64,000 bases of DNA, taken from NCBI GenBank assembly GCA_025363385.1, contig JANYEA010000032.1, positions 62,001-126,000 of the forward strand, read 5' to 3'. A model generated the notes under the pieces. The model saw only the letters and a list, made by a program, of their open reading frames with translations. It searched no databases and had not been told where the DNA came from. Positions 35,125 through 43,986 of the stretch are shown here, in pieces. A program made the translations under genes and the position numbers. The DNA is from Bacteroidota bacterium (GTDB taxonomy: Bacteria; Bacteroidota; Bacteroidia; Chitinophagales; Chitinophagaceae). Position 1 is the first letter of the stretch. Each line of letters opens with the position of its first letter.

Positions 35125-35530
35125 AACAAAGAGACATCAGTACCTGGCTGGACTAATCATCATCATCCTGATCTATGGTTTGTTTTATATCTTATTTGCA
35201 GATAGACCAGATACCTTACTCATCCCCAGAAAATGGCGGCATGTGATTAAATTTTGTACTACATGTATGGTATATCTGATGGGTACTTATCATTTAGGAA
35301 AACAAAAGAATAACTGGATGTTATGCCTCTGGCATTTAGTACATATTAGCTTATTGAGTACCATTACCTGCATTGGTATCTATGATTGGATTTTTGGAAT
35401 GGTGAGTTACCACGTAAAAGAAATTGCAGCAAGTATGCAAGAATTTTTAATCTCACCCATGCTTTATATCGCAATGGGGATATTAAATCAGAGACTAGTA
35501 TTAAATCTTCAAAAATCTAGCGTTAAATGA
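35108..35530 (+). CDS. Small membrane protein associated with the exosortase
   Basis: A 140-aa protein with about four hydrophobic segments (LAGLIIIILIYGLFYILF, FCTTCMVYLMGTYHLG, HISLLSTITCIGIYDWIFG, FLISPMLYIAMGIL). It overlaps the exosortase gene by 17 bp, implying coupled expression. Bacteroidota exosortase loci often carry a small membrane partner of this kind. I cannot assign a named family and infer only partnership with the exosortase. Confidence 0.72.
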   Translation: MKIHYKTKRHQYLAGLIIIILIYGLFYILFADRPDTLLIPRKWRHVIKFCTTCMVYLMGTYHLGKQKNNWMLCLWHLVHISLLSTITCIGIYDWIFGMVSYHVKEIAASMQEFLISPMLYIAMGILNQRLVLNLQKSSVK

Positions 35531-35599
35531 TCTTTTATTTTTAAGTCATTCAGAGAATTTCTCAAGTAATACCAAATACAAATATATTTGAGACTACTT

Positions 35600-36913
35600 A
35601 TGCAAAAGAAACCGAATAAATTGGGAATATGGACAAGTACTTCCCTGGTAATAGGTAATATGATTGGGGCTGGTATTTTTTTAATGCCATCAACCCTGGC
35701 TAACTATGGAGCCATCAGTTTAGTAGGTTGGATTATTTCTGCCATAGGTGCTTTGTTACTGGCTAAAATATTTTCTAATTTAAGTAAGTTATTACCGGCT
35801 GCAGATGGCGGGCCTTATGCATACTCACAAAAAGGCCTTGGCGATTTTGCAGGATTTTTAGTTGCATGGGGTTATTGGATTTCTCTTTGGTGTGCCAATG
35901 CTGCCATTGCAGTTTCATTAGTAAGTGCGCTGAGTTCTTTTTTCCCGATACTTGCGAATAGTGCCATAGCTGCAGTAGGTACTGGTTTATTTGCTATTTG
36001 GTTTTTAACATGGATCAATACCAAGGGCATTCTTGCTTCAGGGAGATTACAATTAGTAACCACTATTTTAAAAATAATTCCACTTATACTGGTGGCTATT
36101 GGAGGGCTCTTTTTTTTCAATATAAAAAATTTCACCCCATTCAATATAAGTGGGGGTTCATTTTTCTCAGCTATCACGGCAACAGCAACACTCACTTTCT
36201 TTGCATTCTTGGGTATAGAGTGTGCTACTATTCCATCGAGTAGTGTAGAAAATCCAGACAAAACAGTCTCAAGAGCTACCATGATTGGAACCATCATTAC
36301 TACGATTATTTATATCATGAGTAGTATCAGTATTATGGGTATGTTTCCTGCTAAAAATTTACTCCATTCTGTAACACCTTTTGCCGATGCTGCAGAATTG
36401 GTTTGGGGTTCGAGTGCCAGGTACCTGGTAAGTGCAGGTGCTGCCATTGCTGCATTTGGGGCTTTGAATGGATATATTTTGATACAGGGGCAAATTCCCT
36501 TCGCCATAGCGAAAGACAAATTATTTCCCCCCTTATTTGCAAAGAAAAATGGGAATGGTGCACCTGCAGTAGGTATCATCATTTCAAGTGTATTGGTATC
36601 TGTATTAATGTGTATGAATTATACCAAGGGCCTGGCTGAACAATTCAAATTTTTAATTTTACTTTCTACACTTGCTATATTAATCCCCTACCTTTTTTCA
36701 ACGGCTTCTTATATCATTATTCTAGTAAGAAATAAAGTAACAACAAAAAGGGGCTGGGTGTCGGCGATCTTATTATCTTCATTCGCATTCTTATTTTGCT
36801 TGTGGATAATCATTGGTTCTGGGCAAGAAACAGTTTATTGGGGTTTCTTACTTTTAATGGGGGGTATTCCCTTTTATGTTTGGATCATTTGGTTAAGGGA
36901 TAAAAAAAACTGA
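35600..36913 (+). CDS. APC-family amino acid antiporter (AdiC/ArcD-like)
   Basis: A 437-aa, roughly 12-helix transporter of the basic amino acid/polyamine antiporter group. It has the N-terminal GNMIGAGIFLMPSTLANYG and the helix-6 region FFAFLGIECATIPSSSVENPDKTV typical of AdiC and PotE. ATG four codons into the track ORF is the likely start. The next gene, 27 bp downstream, is an arginine-deiminase/DDAH-family enzyme, which suggests arginine-derivative/citrulline or ornithine exchange. Confidence 0.87.
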   Translation: MQKKPNKLGIWTSTSLVIGNMIGAGIFLMPSTLANYGAISLVGWIISAIGALLLAKIFSNLSKLLPAADGGPYAYSQKGLGDFAGFLVAWGYWISLWCANAAIAVSLVSALSSFFPILANSAIAAVGTGLFAIWFLTWINTKGILASGRLQLVTTILKIIPLILVAIGGLFFFNIKNFTPFNISGGSFFSAITATATLTFFAFLGIECATIPSSSVENPDKTVSRATMIGTIITTIIYIMSSISIMGMFPAKNLLHSVTPFADAAELVWGSSARYLVSAGAAIAAFGALNGYILIQGQIPFAIAKDKLFPPLFAKKNGNGAPAVGIIISSVLVSVLMCMNYTKGLAEQFKFLILLSTLAILIPYLFSTASYIIILVRNKVTTKRGWVSAILLSSFAFLFCLWIIIGSGQETVYWGFLLLMGGIPFYVWIIWLRDKKN

Positions 36914-36940
36914 TCAGTATAAATTCTATAAATTATTCTT

Positions 36941-37819
36941 ATGTCTACTAGTGCACACTCTGAAATCGGGAAAATAAAATCACTATTTATTAAACAAGCA
37001 GCATCTGCTTTTATTAGTGATGCACATATTGATGCACACTGGAAGGAATTGAATTATTTAGGTAAGCCAAATATTGAGAACTCGTTAAGCGAATACACAT
37101 CTTTTGAACAGATTCTAAAAGACAATGGTGTGGAACTCTTATACTTGCCTCAAAACAGTTCTGTGAATATGGATTCCATTTATTGTAGAGATGCAGCCAT
37201 CGCTACTGATAAAGGAATGATCATTTGTAATATGGGTAAAGCCGGAAGGAAAAATGAACCCAAAGCAGAAAAAGAAGCATTCGAAGCAAATGGCATTGCC
37301 ATACTTGGTGAGATACAGGCTCCTGGTACAGTGGAAGGTGGTGATGTGGCCTGGCTGGATGAACATACATTGGCAGTTGGACATACATACAGAACAAATG
37401 AAGAGGGAATTAAACAGTTAACTGCTTTATTAAAACCATTGGGTGTTGATGTTATATCGGTTTCACTTCCGCATTATAAAGGACCTTCAGATGTGTTTCA
37501 TTTGATGTCGGTGTTAAGCCCGGTAGATACTAATCTTGCAGTAGTATATTCTCCACTAATACCGATTGTATTCAGAAATCTTTTATTGGCAAAGGGTTAT
37601 CAATTAGTGGAAGTGCCTGATCAAGAATTTGAAAGCATGGGATGTAATGTGCTGGCATTAGCACCCAGAACTTGTTTAATGGTAGAGGGCAATCCAAAAA
37701 CAAAAGCCGGATTAATGGCAGCAGGTTGTAATGTAATTGAATACAAAGGAAATGATATCAGTGTTAAAGGAGGCGGTGGACCTACTTGTTTAACAAGGCC
37801 TGTTACTAGATTGAAATAA
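36941..37819 (+). CDS. Arginine deiminase/dimethylarginine dimethylaminohydrolase family enzyme
   Basis: A 292-aa protein of the guanidine-modifying superfamily. Motifs appear in order: MDSIYCRDAAI, GTVEGGDVAWLD, the catalytic His in GPSDVFHLMSVLSPV and the catalytic Cys in GGGGPTCLTRPV. Length is close to DDAH and shorter than arginine deiminase. It would hydrolyse arginine or methylarginine to citrulline. Pairing with the antiporter upstream supports a small import-degradation module. The exact substrate is undecided. Confidence 0.85.
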   Translation: MSTSAHSEIGKIKSLFIKQAASAFISDAHIDAHWKELNYLGKPNIENSLSEYTSFEQILKDNGVELLYLPQNSSVNMDSIYCRDAAIATDKGMIICNMGKAGRKNEPKAEKEAFEANGIAILGEIQAPGTVEGGDVAWLDEHTLAVGHTYRTNEEGIKQLTALLKPLGVDVISVSLPHYKGPSDVFHLMSVLSPVDTNLAVVYSPLIPIVFRNLLLAKGYQLVEVPDQEFESMGCNVLALAPRTCLMVEGNPKTKAGLMAAGCNVIEYKGNDISVKGGGGPTCLTRPVTRLK

Positions 37820-37820
37820 A

Positions 37821-39056
37821 CTATAATTTTTTTGTAGCATCAATCTTTAACCAAATAAACGCTCCCGTTAGAACTATAATACCAATTAATAATACAGGTA
37901 AATAATATCCATAGGCATTTGCCAGGTACCCAAATAAAACGGTACTAAAATAAGCAGCTGTTAATCCGGCAGCATTCATGGAACCCGATACTGATCCGCT
38001 TTTTAATCCTCCCAGATCCATGGCTACTGCCCATGCTACTGGTGCGGTAAAATCCATAAATGCCATGCCTATCCCTAATGCAATAATAGCTGTAGTATTA
38101 TCTGCTACTAAAGAAGCGCCGATCATGCATAACCCAGAAACAAATAATCCAATCATCGGCACCATTCTTCTTCCCCATTTCTTGCCATATTTTAATACTG
38201 CTTTATCACTCAACCAACCTCCACTCAAACACCCTAATCCTGCTAATAAATAAGGTATCGAAGATGCCCAAATCAATTGTTCTTTTGGAATTAACCTTCC
38301 CTTTTCTAAATAAGTATGAAACCAACTTTGAAAAAAATAAGCACCAATAGCATAGCAGATATACATACCTAGCAGGTACCAGATATTTCTTGATTCAAAA
38401 ATACTCCAATAAGATTTTTTATTTTCTTCTAAAACAATGGGCAGATCACGATTCGATAAAATGAATTCTAATTCTTTAGGATCGATATTTTTTACTTCAG
38501 AGGGTTCTTCATGATGCCAAAAAGACCAAAATATGGTCCAAACAATTCCAGCAGCTCCTAATATATAAAAAGGAAGGTGCCAACTAAATCGCTGTTGCAA
38601 AGGCAATACCACAAATGGGGTTAATGCAGCTCCAATTCTAGAAGCACCCCAAATGATAGCCTGTGCCCTTCCCCGTTCTATTACCGGAAAATATTTGCTC
38701 AATACAATGGAAGTATTGGGATAAGCACCTGCTTCTCCCATCCCAAATAAAGTTCTTACTATTAAAAGCATTAAAAACCCTGTCGAAAACCCTGTTAAGA
38801 TGGTAAAGATCGACCACCAGATTACCACCCGTATCAATACTTTTTTACCGCCAATTTTATCGCCTAACCAACCCGTAGGTACTTCAAAAAGGCCATAGGC
38901 CAATGTAAACACACCTAAAATCCATCCCCATTGAACAGTACTCAAATGCAGATCTGACATGATAGAACCACTTGCAGAAGAAAGTGCGATCCTATCTAGA
39001 AAAGTGATCATGGAAAGGATCGAAAGAACTGCAAGAACCTGGTATCTTCTTTTCAT
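37821..39056 (-). CDS. MFS transporter, ACS-like (sugar acid/anion) family
   Basis: A 411-aa transporter with about 12 helices. MFS motifs include FLDRIALSSASGSIMSDL, PTGWLGDKIGGKKVLIRVV between helices 2 and 3, and GMGEAGAYPNTSIVLSKYFP, which is typical of the anion:cation symporter group (hexuronate, glucarate, phthalate carriers). The substrate is unknown. It is convergent with the deiminase-like gene, one base apart. Confidence 0.88.
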   Translation of the reverse strand: MKRRYQVLAVLSILSMITFLDRIALSSASGSIMSDLHLSTVQWGWILGVFTLAYGLFEVPTGWLGDKIGGKKVLIRVVIWWSIFTILTGFSTGFLMLLIVRTLFGMGEAGAYPNTSIVLSKYFPVIERGRAQAIIWGASRIGAALTPFVVLPLQQRFSWHLPFYILGAAGIVWTIFWSFWHHEEPSEVKNIDPKELEFILSNRDLPIVLEENKKSYWSIFESRNIWYLLGMYICYAIGAYFFQSWFHTYLEKGRLIPKEQLIWASSIPYLLAGLGCLSGGWLSDKAVLKYGKKWGRRMVPMIGLFVSGLCMIGASLVADNTTAIIALGIGMAFMDFTAPVAWAVAMDLGGLKSGSVSGSMNAAGLTAAYFSTVLFGYLANAYGYYLPVLLIGIIVLTGAFIWLKIDATKKL

Positions 39057-39134
39057 ATTTCGTTTTAAAACTTATGTAATTTAAGGGTTAGCACAGTTTT
39101 TGCTATAATTTAAAGATCATTAAAATAAGATGAT

Positions 39135-39142
39135 TACCTTTG
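39135..39142 (+). promoter_or_regulatory. -7 promoter box TACCTTTG
   Basis: A perfect Bacteroidota -7 element lies just 4 bp before the presumed CTG start of the small exported protein. No good -33 TTTG is found 19-21 bp upstream. Confidence 0.45.
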
Positions 39143-39146
39143 CAGT

Positions 39147-39533
39147 CTGAAAAAGTCAATCGCCATAGTATTTCTAAGCATTTATCTGTTAACCACTACA
39201 GATGCCTATCAGCTATTGAAAATGCCGATGATCTTCAAACATTTTGTGGAACACCGCCAGGCCGATAAAAGCATCAGCTTTGTGAAGTTTCTGGATATGC
39301 ATTATATGCATGGAAGCCCTAAGGATAAGGATTATAGCAAAGACATGCAATTGCCTTTCAAAACCTCTGGTGATTTCATCTATGTTTTGGCAAGCGAATT
39401 CGTTCCTTTAAATGAACACATTTCAATAACAGCTCCGGTTGTTTTAGTATCTGAAAAGAAAATCGATATACACCAAAACGATCTCCTTCCCTCTTACTTA
39501 GCCAGTATCTGGCAACCTCCCAAGTCTTGTTAA
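39147..39533 (+). CDS. Small exported hypothetical protein, presumed CTG start
   Basis: The track gives 105 aa from an internal TTG, but the frame is open upstream and encodes a good signal peptide (KKSIAIVFLSIYLLTTTDAYQ). No ATG, GTG or TTG exists before it; CTG followed by AAA AAG (the usual MKK pattern) is the likeliest start, giving 128 aa. The mature part contains HFVEHRQADKSISFVKFLDMHYMHG, rich in His and Met. It lies directly before the metal-efflux genes, so a metal-stress role is conceivable but unproven. Confidence 0.6.
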   Translation: MKKSIAIVFLSIYLLTTTDAYQLLKMPMIFKHFVEHRQADKSISFVKFLDMHYMHGSPKDKDYSKDMQLPFKTSGDFIYVLASEFVPLNEHISITAPVVLVSEKKIDIHQNDLLPSYLASIWQPPKSC

Positions 39534-39625
39534 TATTTTATTGATGCAATTGTTTGTTAAACGATTGAACCTTGCTTTTGTACCACACAAGAGCCTTTAA
39601 TTTATTATTTATAAATAAGACCATT

Positions 39626-42600
39626 ATGCTAAATGCAATAATTGGGTTTGCTATCAAAAATAAACTGATCGTAGGGCTTTTCATTATTACCCTGATTGGA
39701 TATGGTAGCTACCAATTTACCAAATTACCTATCGATGCCGTGCCTGATATTACCAATAATCAGGTTCAGGTAATCACCATCGCTCCTTCTTTCGGAGCAA
39801 CCGATATTGAAAGATTGATCACTTTTCCCATTGAGCAAGCCAATAATAATATATCTGGTTTAAAAGAAATTCGTAGTTTCTCTCGCTTCGGACTTTCTTT
39901 AGTAACCATTGTTTTTGATGATGCAACCGATGTGTATTGGGCTCGCCAACAAGTTGCTGAACGATTACAAAAAGTGCAAGCCATTATTCCACAAGGCATT
40001 GGTACACCCGAACTGGGTCCCGTAAGTACTGGGTTAGGTGAGATCTACCAATATGTTGTTCGACCAAAGGCAGGTTACGAAACCAAGTACAATGAAACCG
40101 ATTTAAGAACCATTCAAGATTGGATCGTTCGTCGCCAACTATTAGGGGTAAAAGGTGTGGCCGAAGTGAGCAGTTTTGGGGGCAAACTAAAACAGTATTC
40201 CATTGAAGTAGATCCCAATAAATTACTTTCTTACAATATTACCATCGCTGATATTTTTAAAGCGCTGGAATCCAATAATCAAAATACGGGTGGTGCCTAC
40301 ATCGAAAAAGGGGCAACCGTTTTGTACATCCGTACAGAAGGATTATTAGGTAGCATTGAAGATATTAATAATATCGCCATTAAAAATACAAATGGTGGAA
40401 ACCCTTTATTCATAAGGGATGTGGCCACTATTAAAATTGGAAATGCCACACGCTTTGGTGCCATGTGCTACAACGATCAAGGTGAAGTAGCAGGTGCCGT
40501 TGTTATGATGCTAAAGGGTGCTAATAGCAGTGATGTGATCAAAAATGTAAAAGAGCGTATTGCGCAAATTCAAAAAACAGTTCCCGAAGGAATTGTGATT
40601 GAACCTTTTCTCGACAGAACAAAAATGGTAAATAACGCCATTGGTACAGTTGAACAAAATCTATTGGAAGGTGCACTCATTGTAGTATTTGTATTAGTAC
40701 TATTTCTTGGAAATTTTCGAGCAGGTTTATTAGTTGCTTCTGTTATTCCACTTGCGATGCTATTCGCAGTAATTATGATGAACCTCTTTGGCGTTAGCGG
40801 AAACCTAATGAGTTTGGGGGCACTCGATTTTGGATTAATTGTGGATGGTGCCGTAATTATTGTAGAAGCTGTCATGCATCGGCTTGGCCATAGCAAACAC
40901 TTTGTAAACATTTCTAAGTTGAACCAAACTGAAATGGATGAAGAAGTTAACCAGTCGGCCAGCAAAATGATGAATAGTGCTGTTTTTGGTCAGGTGATTA
41001 TTCTGGTAGTGTACTTACCCATATTTACATTGGAAGGAATTGAAGGAAAAATGTTTAAGCCCATGGCGCAAACTGTTGCATTTGCTTTATTGGGTGCATT
41101 TGTTTTATCTCTCACCTATATTCCTATGATGAGCGCTTTATTCCTGAGCAAAAAAATAAAACACAAACCAAATATCTCAGATATCTGGATGTCGAAAGTG
41201 GAAAGAATATATCAAAGGACTTTGAATTTTGTGATCCAGTTTCCTAAAATTGCGCTTTCTTCTGTATTGGCTTTATTTGTATTTGCAGTAATATTACTCA
41301 CCAATCTAGGTGCTGAATTTATTCCTGCTTTGGAAGAAGGAGATTTTGCAGTTGATACCAGGGTGTTAACAGGGAGTAGCTTAAATACTACAATTGTAAA
41401 TACGCAAAAAGCCGCACATATATTAAAGACACAGTTTCCAGAAGTTGAAAAAATTGTTACAAAAATTGGTAGCGGGGAAGTACCAACAGATCCGATGCCC
41501 ATGGACGCGAGTGATATGATGGTGATTTTGAAACCTAAGAAAGAATGGACTTCTGCTAAAACATTCAACGAATTGAGCGAAAAAATGGGTAAGGCCTTAG
41601 AAGCTGTACCTGGTGTTACCGCAGGATTTCAGTTCCCAGTTCAAATGCGTTTCAACGAATTAATGACGGGTGCCAGACAAGATGTGGTTTGTAAAATCTT
41701 CGGCGAAGACTTAGATACATTGGCACTTTACGCCAACAAATTAGGTGCAATTGTAAACACTGTTCCGGGAGCTAAAAATCTTTATGTAGAACAAGTGGCA
41801 GGTATGCCTCAAATTATTATCAATTACAACCGTAACACGATTGCGCAATATGGATTGAATATAGTTGACATCAATAAAATTGTAAACACTTCTTTTGCGG
41901 GTCAGACTACTGGAATGCTATTTGAAGGTGAAAAAAGATTTGATGTAGTTGTACGTATTAGTGGTGAACAAAAGAAAGACCTGAAGGATATACAAAACCT
42001 CTTGATCCCTACACCACGTGGAACGCAAATTCCATTGAGTCAGTTGGCCGATGTGCAAATTAAACAAGGCCCCAATCAGATTCAAAGAGAAGACGCAAAA
42101 AGAAGGATCGTAATTGGTTTTAACGTGCGAGGAAGAGATGTACAAACCATTGTAACAGAACTGCAAGAAAAAATTGCAAAGCAGATGAAATTTCCCACCG
42201 GATATTATGTAACCTATGGTGGTGCATTTGAAAACCTGAATGCTGCGAAAAGTAGATTGATGATTGCTGTTCCAGTATCATTATTACTGATTCTTATTTT
42301 ATTGCATTTTGCTTTCAATTCACTGAAACAAGGATTGCTAATATATAGCGCTATTCCACTTTCTGCCATTGGTGGAATTATATTTTTGGCAATAAGAGGC
42401 ATGCCTTTTAGTATTAGTGCGGGTGTTGGATTCATTGCGCTATTTGGAGTAGCAGTATTAAATGGTATTGTATTGATCGCGGAATTTAATCAGCTAAAAG
42501 AAGAAGGGATTACTGATCTAAGGCGGATCGTATTAATGGGCACTAAAGTAAGGTTAAGACCAGTTTTGATGACTGCGTTTGTTGCCTCATTAGGGTTCTT

Positions 42601-43984
42601 TCCAATGGCTATCAGCAATGGTGCTGGAGCTGAAGTGCAAAGACCACTGGCCACTGTAGTAATTGGTGGTTTGTTAATTGCCACATTTCTTACACTCTAT
42701 ATTTTACCAGTTTTGTATATGACATTCGAGAAAACTTCCCCAAAAAAGAAAAAGCATAAAAGATCGGCACCTGCAGTAGTGATCTTATTAATACTCCTGA
42801 GTATGGGTTATGGCTTACATGCGCAGACCCCAATCAGTTTACAGGCTGCAATTGATACTGCCCTTCAGCATAATCTTCAGGTTAAAAATGAAGCACTCAA
42901 ATCAAAGTATCAGGAAGCATTGATAAAATCTGCCACTAATCTGCCACAAACCAATTTAATAGCAGATGTAGGTCAGGTGAACAGTATTTATACTGATACT
43001 AAATTTGGAATTTCTCAATCTTTTCTTTTCCCAACCGTTTATGCAAAACAGAAAGAACTATTACAAGAAGAATGGAAAAGTAGTGTGATGAATATTGCTG
43101 TTAAACAAGCTTTGTTGAAGAAAGACTTAGCCCAATTATACTATGCCATTCTTTATGTGGAGCAGAAGCGTAAACTACTTTTGTACACCGATAGTTTGTA
43201 TCAGGCATTTTATAAAAGAGCAGAACAAAGATTAGCAAAGGGTGAAACAAACATACTTGAAAAAGCAAGTGCTGAAACGCAGCTTGGGCAAATCAATATT
43301 CAGATCCAACAGTTAGAACAGGATCGATCTGTATTACAATTGCAATTTCAATTATTACTAAACACAACGATGTCGTATATGCCTTCTGAACTGCAGTATA
43401 AAATGGATCCGATTAATTTTAACGATACCATTTTATTGAAAGAACACCCAAGCTTAAAAATGATCCTGCACCAACAACAGTTAGCAGATGCAGTTATTGA
43501 AGTAGAGAAAAGTTTATTGATGCCAGGTTTTATGGTGGGTTACAATAATTCGAGTATTAAGGGAATGGGTGCCGATAATAAATTATATGGAACAGGTACA
43601 CGATTTAGCGCATTGCAAGTAGGCGTGGGTATTCCCATTTTTACGAAAGCACAGAAATCGAAAATTACGGGTGCCAGGTTAAACAAACAAGTTGCAGAAA
43701 ATAACTATACCATTGGTTTACAAAATATGCAGTCGAATTATCATTCAGCAGTATTACAATATCGTAAGTTTTTACACGCTGTTCAATATTTCGAAAGTAC
43801 TGCACTAAAAAATGCACAAACTATTACCAATACGGCTAATCTGCAATTGGCAAATGGAGGTATCAATTATTTAGAATGGGTGCAATTGATCAATCAGTCT
43901 ACCGTTGTAAAAAACGATTATATCGAATCGGTAAAAAGTTTGAATGAATCTATCATCCAATTACATTACTTAATCAATCAATAA
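39626..43984 (+). CDS. cusA: CusA/CzcA heavy-metal RND pump fused to a TolC-type outer membrane factor
   Basis: A 1452-aa fusion. Residues 1 to about 1030 form a heavy-metal RND pump: FTKLPIDAVPDITNNQVQV, the HME signature ALDFGLIVDGAVIIVEAV, and twelve helices with a large periplasmic domain. After a basic linker (KKKKHKR) comes a signal-peptide-like helix VVILLILLSMGYGLHA, then about 390 residues of a TolC/CusC coiled-coil channel (SLQAAIDTALQHNLQVKNE). Such fusions occur in Bacteroidota. ATG at MLNAIIGFAIKN is preferred over the track start. The adaptor follows 2 bp later. Confidence 0.92.
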   Translation: MLNAIIGFAIKNKLIVGLFIITLIGYGSYQFTKLPIDAVPDITNNQVQVITIAPSFGATDIERLITFPIEQANNNISGLKEIRSFSRFGLSLVTIVFDDATDVYWARQQVAERLQKVQAIIPQGIGTPELGPVSTGLGEIYQYVVRPKAGYETKYNETDLRTIQDWIVRRQLLGVKGVAEVSSFGGKLKQYSIEVDPNKLLSYNITIADIFKALESNNQNTGGAYIEKGATVLYIRTEGLLGSIEDINNIAIKNTNGGNPLFIRDVATIKIGNATRFGAMCYNDQGEVAGAVVMMLKGANSSDVIKNVKERIAQIQKTVPEGIVIEPFLDRTKMVNNAIGTVEQNLLEGALIVVFVLVLFLGNFRAGLLVASVIPLAMLFAVIMMNLFGVSGNLMSLGALDFGLIVDGAVIIVEAVMHRLGHSKHFVNISKLNQTEMDEEVNQSASKMMNSAVFGQVIILVVYLPIFTLEGIEGKMFKPMAQTVAFALLGAFVLSLTYIPMMSALFLSKKIKHKPNISDIWMSKVERIYQRTLNFVIQFPKIALSSVLALFVFAVILLTNLGAEFIPALEEGDFAVDTRVLTGSSLNTTIVNTQKAAHILKTQFPEVEKIVTKIGSGEVPTDPMPMDASDMMVILKPKKEWTSAKTFNELSEKMGKALEAVPGVTAGFQFPVQMRFNELMTGARQDVVCKIFGEDLDTLALYANKLGAIVNTVPGAKNLYVEQVAGMPQIIINYNRNTIAQYGLNIVDINKIVNTSFAGQTTGMLFEGEKRFDVVVRISGEQKKDLKDIQNLLIPTPRGTQIPLSQLADVQIKQGPNQIQREDAKRRIVIGFNVRGRDVQTIVTELQEKIAKQMKFPTGYYVTYGGAFENLNAAKSRLMIAVPVSLLLILILLHFAFNSLKQGLLIYSAIPLSAIGGIIFLAIRGMPFSISAGVGFIALFGVAVLNGIVLIAEFNQLKEEGITDLRRIVLMGTKVRLRPVLMTAFVASLGFFPMAISNGAGAEVQRPLATVVIGGLLIATFLTLYILPVLYMTFEKTSPKKKKHKRSAPAVVILLILLSMGYGLHAQTPISLQAAIDTALQHNLQVKNEALKSKYQEALIKSATNLPQTNLIADVGQVNSIYTDTKFGISQSFLFPTVYAKQKELLQEEWKSSVMNIAVKQALLKKDLAQLYYAILYVEQKRKLLLYTDSLYQAFYKRAEQRLAKGETNILEKASAETQLGQINIQIQQLEQDRSVLQLQFQLLLNTTMSYMPSELQYKMDPINFNDTILLKEHPSLKMILHQQQLADAVIEVEKSLLMPGFMVGYNNSSIKGMGADNKLYGTGTRFSALQVGVGIPIFTKAQKSKITGARLNKQVAENNYTIGLQNMQSNYHSAVLQYRKFLHAVQYFESTALKNAQTITNTANLQLANGGINYLEWVQLINQSTVVKNDYIESVKSLNESIIQLHYLINQ

Positions 43985-43986
43985 AC

